16,527 nucleotides of DNA from Asterionellopsis glacialis (Eukaryota; Bacillariophyta; Plagiogrammaphyceae; Rhaphoneidales; Asterionellopsidaceae): assembly GCA_014885115.2 (NCBI GenBank), contig WKLE02002647.1, positions 1 to 16,527 of the forward strand. Reading direction: 5' to 3'. The notes beneath the pieces are model-generated. The model saw only the letters and a list, made by a program, of their open reading frames with translations. It ran no database searches and had not been told where the DNA came from. The stretch's first letter is position 1. Each line of letters starts with the position of its first letter. Shown one piece after another: positions 16,020 to 16,527 of the stretch. The position numbers and the translations under genes are program-made.

Positions 16020-16527
16020 TTAGAAAGTCGATAGGCCTTCTGAGTAGGCCACTATTTGTGTGTGAATATACATCAGGAAGGTCCAAGAGGACCAGTGGCC
16101 AAGTTTTTGGATCATAGTGTGGTCTGCACTGGCAAGTTTCAGGGCCATAGCCCCAGAGGCCCATAAAGAATGGCTACTGATTTGTGCCAAACTGTAACCT
16201 CTGTGTAGAAGTCCGGCCTTTGCTGTGCCACACCAAAGTGATGTGAATGTGTATTGGCATACCATTGATGAATGATGATACATAACTAATTGGAGTGTTT
16301 TGTCTTGTACTTGTTGTCAAATCACAAAAATCCTTGGTGCCATTGCTAGAACAGGACAAAAGGGAGTACCTGTAGCTTGATGATGAATTGTAGCACCCTT
16401 TTGACCATTTTTCTGATGATCAATAGTCATAGTAATGCTATCTGCCAAGGTGACATCAGAAAGGACTTTCTAGTCACTGACGAATGAAATCTGTCTGTCT
16501 GTCAACAATTTACCATGGCCAGACCAA
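16020..16527 (-). pseudogene. Second tyrosine recombinase remnant (C-terminal catalytic part), partial at right edge
   Basis: Reading from the right edge on the minus strand: GKLLTDRQISFVSD, TAG at 16470-16472, then KVLSDVTLADSITMTIDHQK, NGQKGATIHHQATGTPFCPV and LAMAPRIF before TGA at 16317. A shifted frame gives DLTTSTRQNTPISYVSSFIN; a third frame gives the catalytic C-terminus: QISSHSLWASGAMALKLASA, DHTMIQKLGHWSSWTFLMYI and HTQIVAYSEGLSTF, closing at 16020. This is the order of a YR integrase: H-S-L-R-x-x-G (here Trp, TGG, replaces the catalytic Arg, 16161-16163), L-G-R-W (here LGHW) and the Tyr of MYIH (16068-16070). It differs from the plus-strand recombinase and resembles Crypton/integrase-type proteins I remember from diatoms. 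Two frameshifts and the lost Arg make it inactive. Confidence 0.6.

Noticed and set aside
15717..16023. Plus-strand frames opposite and beside the second recombinase
   Set aside because: They lack protein-like composition or motifs and mostly lie in the spacer; no support as genes.

Overview
The window looks like repeat-rich nuclear DNA of a stramenopile, most likely a pennate diatom. The reasons are eukaryotic: canonical GTAAGT/CAG splice-site pairs, Gln/Asn/Ser-rich disordered proteins, no bacterial operon structure, and several decayed mobile-element families that I remember as typical of diatom genomes. The assignment rests on recalled family resemblance, not on a search. No rRNA, tRNA or CRISPR array was seen. 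Only one long intact reading frame is present (minus strand, 6761-9358, 865 codons). Nearly everything else that reads as protein is broken by stops in all three stop codons and by frameshifts, so it is annotated as pseudogene.

Layout. 1-3193 (minus): remnants of what is probably one large gene running off the left edge. From its 5' to 3' end they are a Lys-rich N-terminal part, unidentified globular segments, a frame-breaking 106-bp tandem duplication, an acidic linker with a PHD-like cysteine cluster, and the start of an Ulp1-like (C48) protease domain. 3197-4290: repeat-rich spacer with imperfect hairpins and a weak two-exon candidate on the minus strand. 4290-4979 (plus): an unidentified coding-like frame with four stops. 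5246-5296 (plus): a short Tc1/mariner/IS630-type DDE transposase signature. 5326-6269 (minus): a broken gene ending in a (Gln-Ala)n/(Asn)n tract. 6761-9358 (minus): the intact low-complexity protein. 9359-9890: spacer with a 16-bp perfect palindrome.

9891-14834 (plus): the main item, a decayed tyrosine-recombinase (YR) retroelement resembling the DIRS/Ngaro order. It has a Cys-rich N-terminus, a coiled-coil gag-like region, a short piece resembling the stretch between reverse transcriptase and RNase H, an RNase H-like domain, a Cys cluster and a C-terminal tyrosine recombinase. The RT catalytic core cannot be found, the RNase H domain appears internally deleted, and at least a dozen stops or frameshifts break the frame. 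14835-16019: spacer with ACCCT/AGGGT inverted motifs. 16020-16527 (minus): a second, different tyrosine recombinase remnant running off the right edge, convergent with the first.

The window is best read as a nested graveyard of mobile elements around one maintained gene. In both recombinases one expected catalytic arginine codon has changed in a way that fits C-to-T transition at CpG, and several stops are TGA where CGA (Arg) is plausible. This pattern fits methylation-driven decay of silenced elements. I did not find an intact new system; the unusual part is the domain order and erosion pattern of the YR element.
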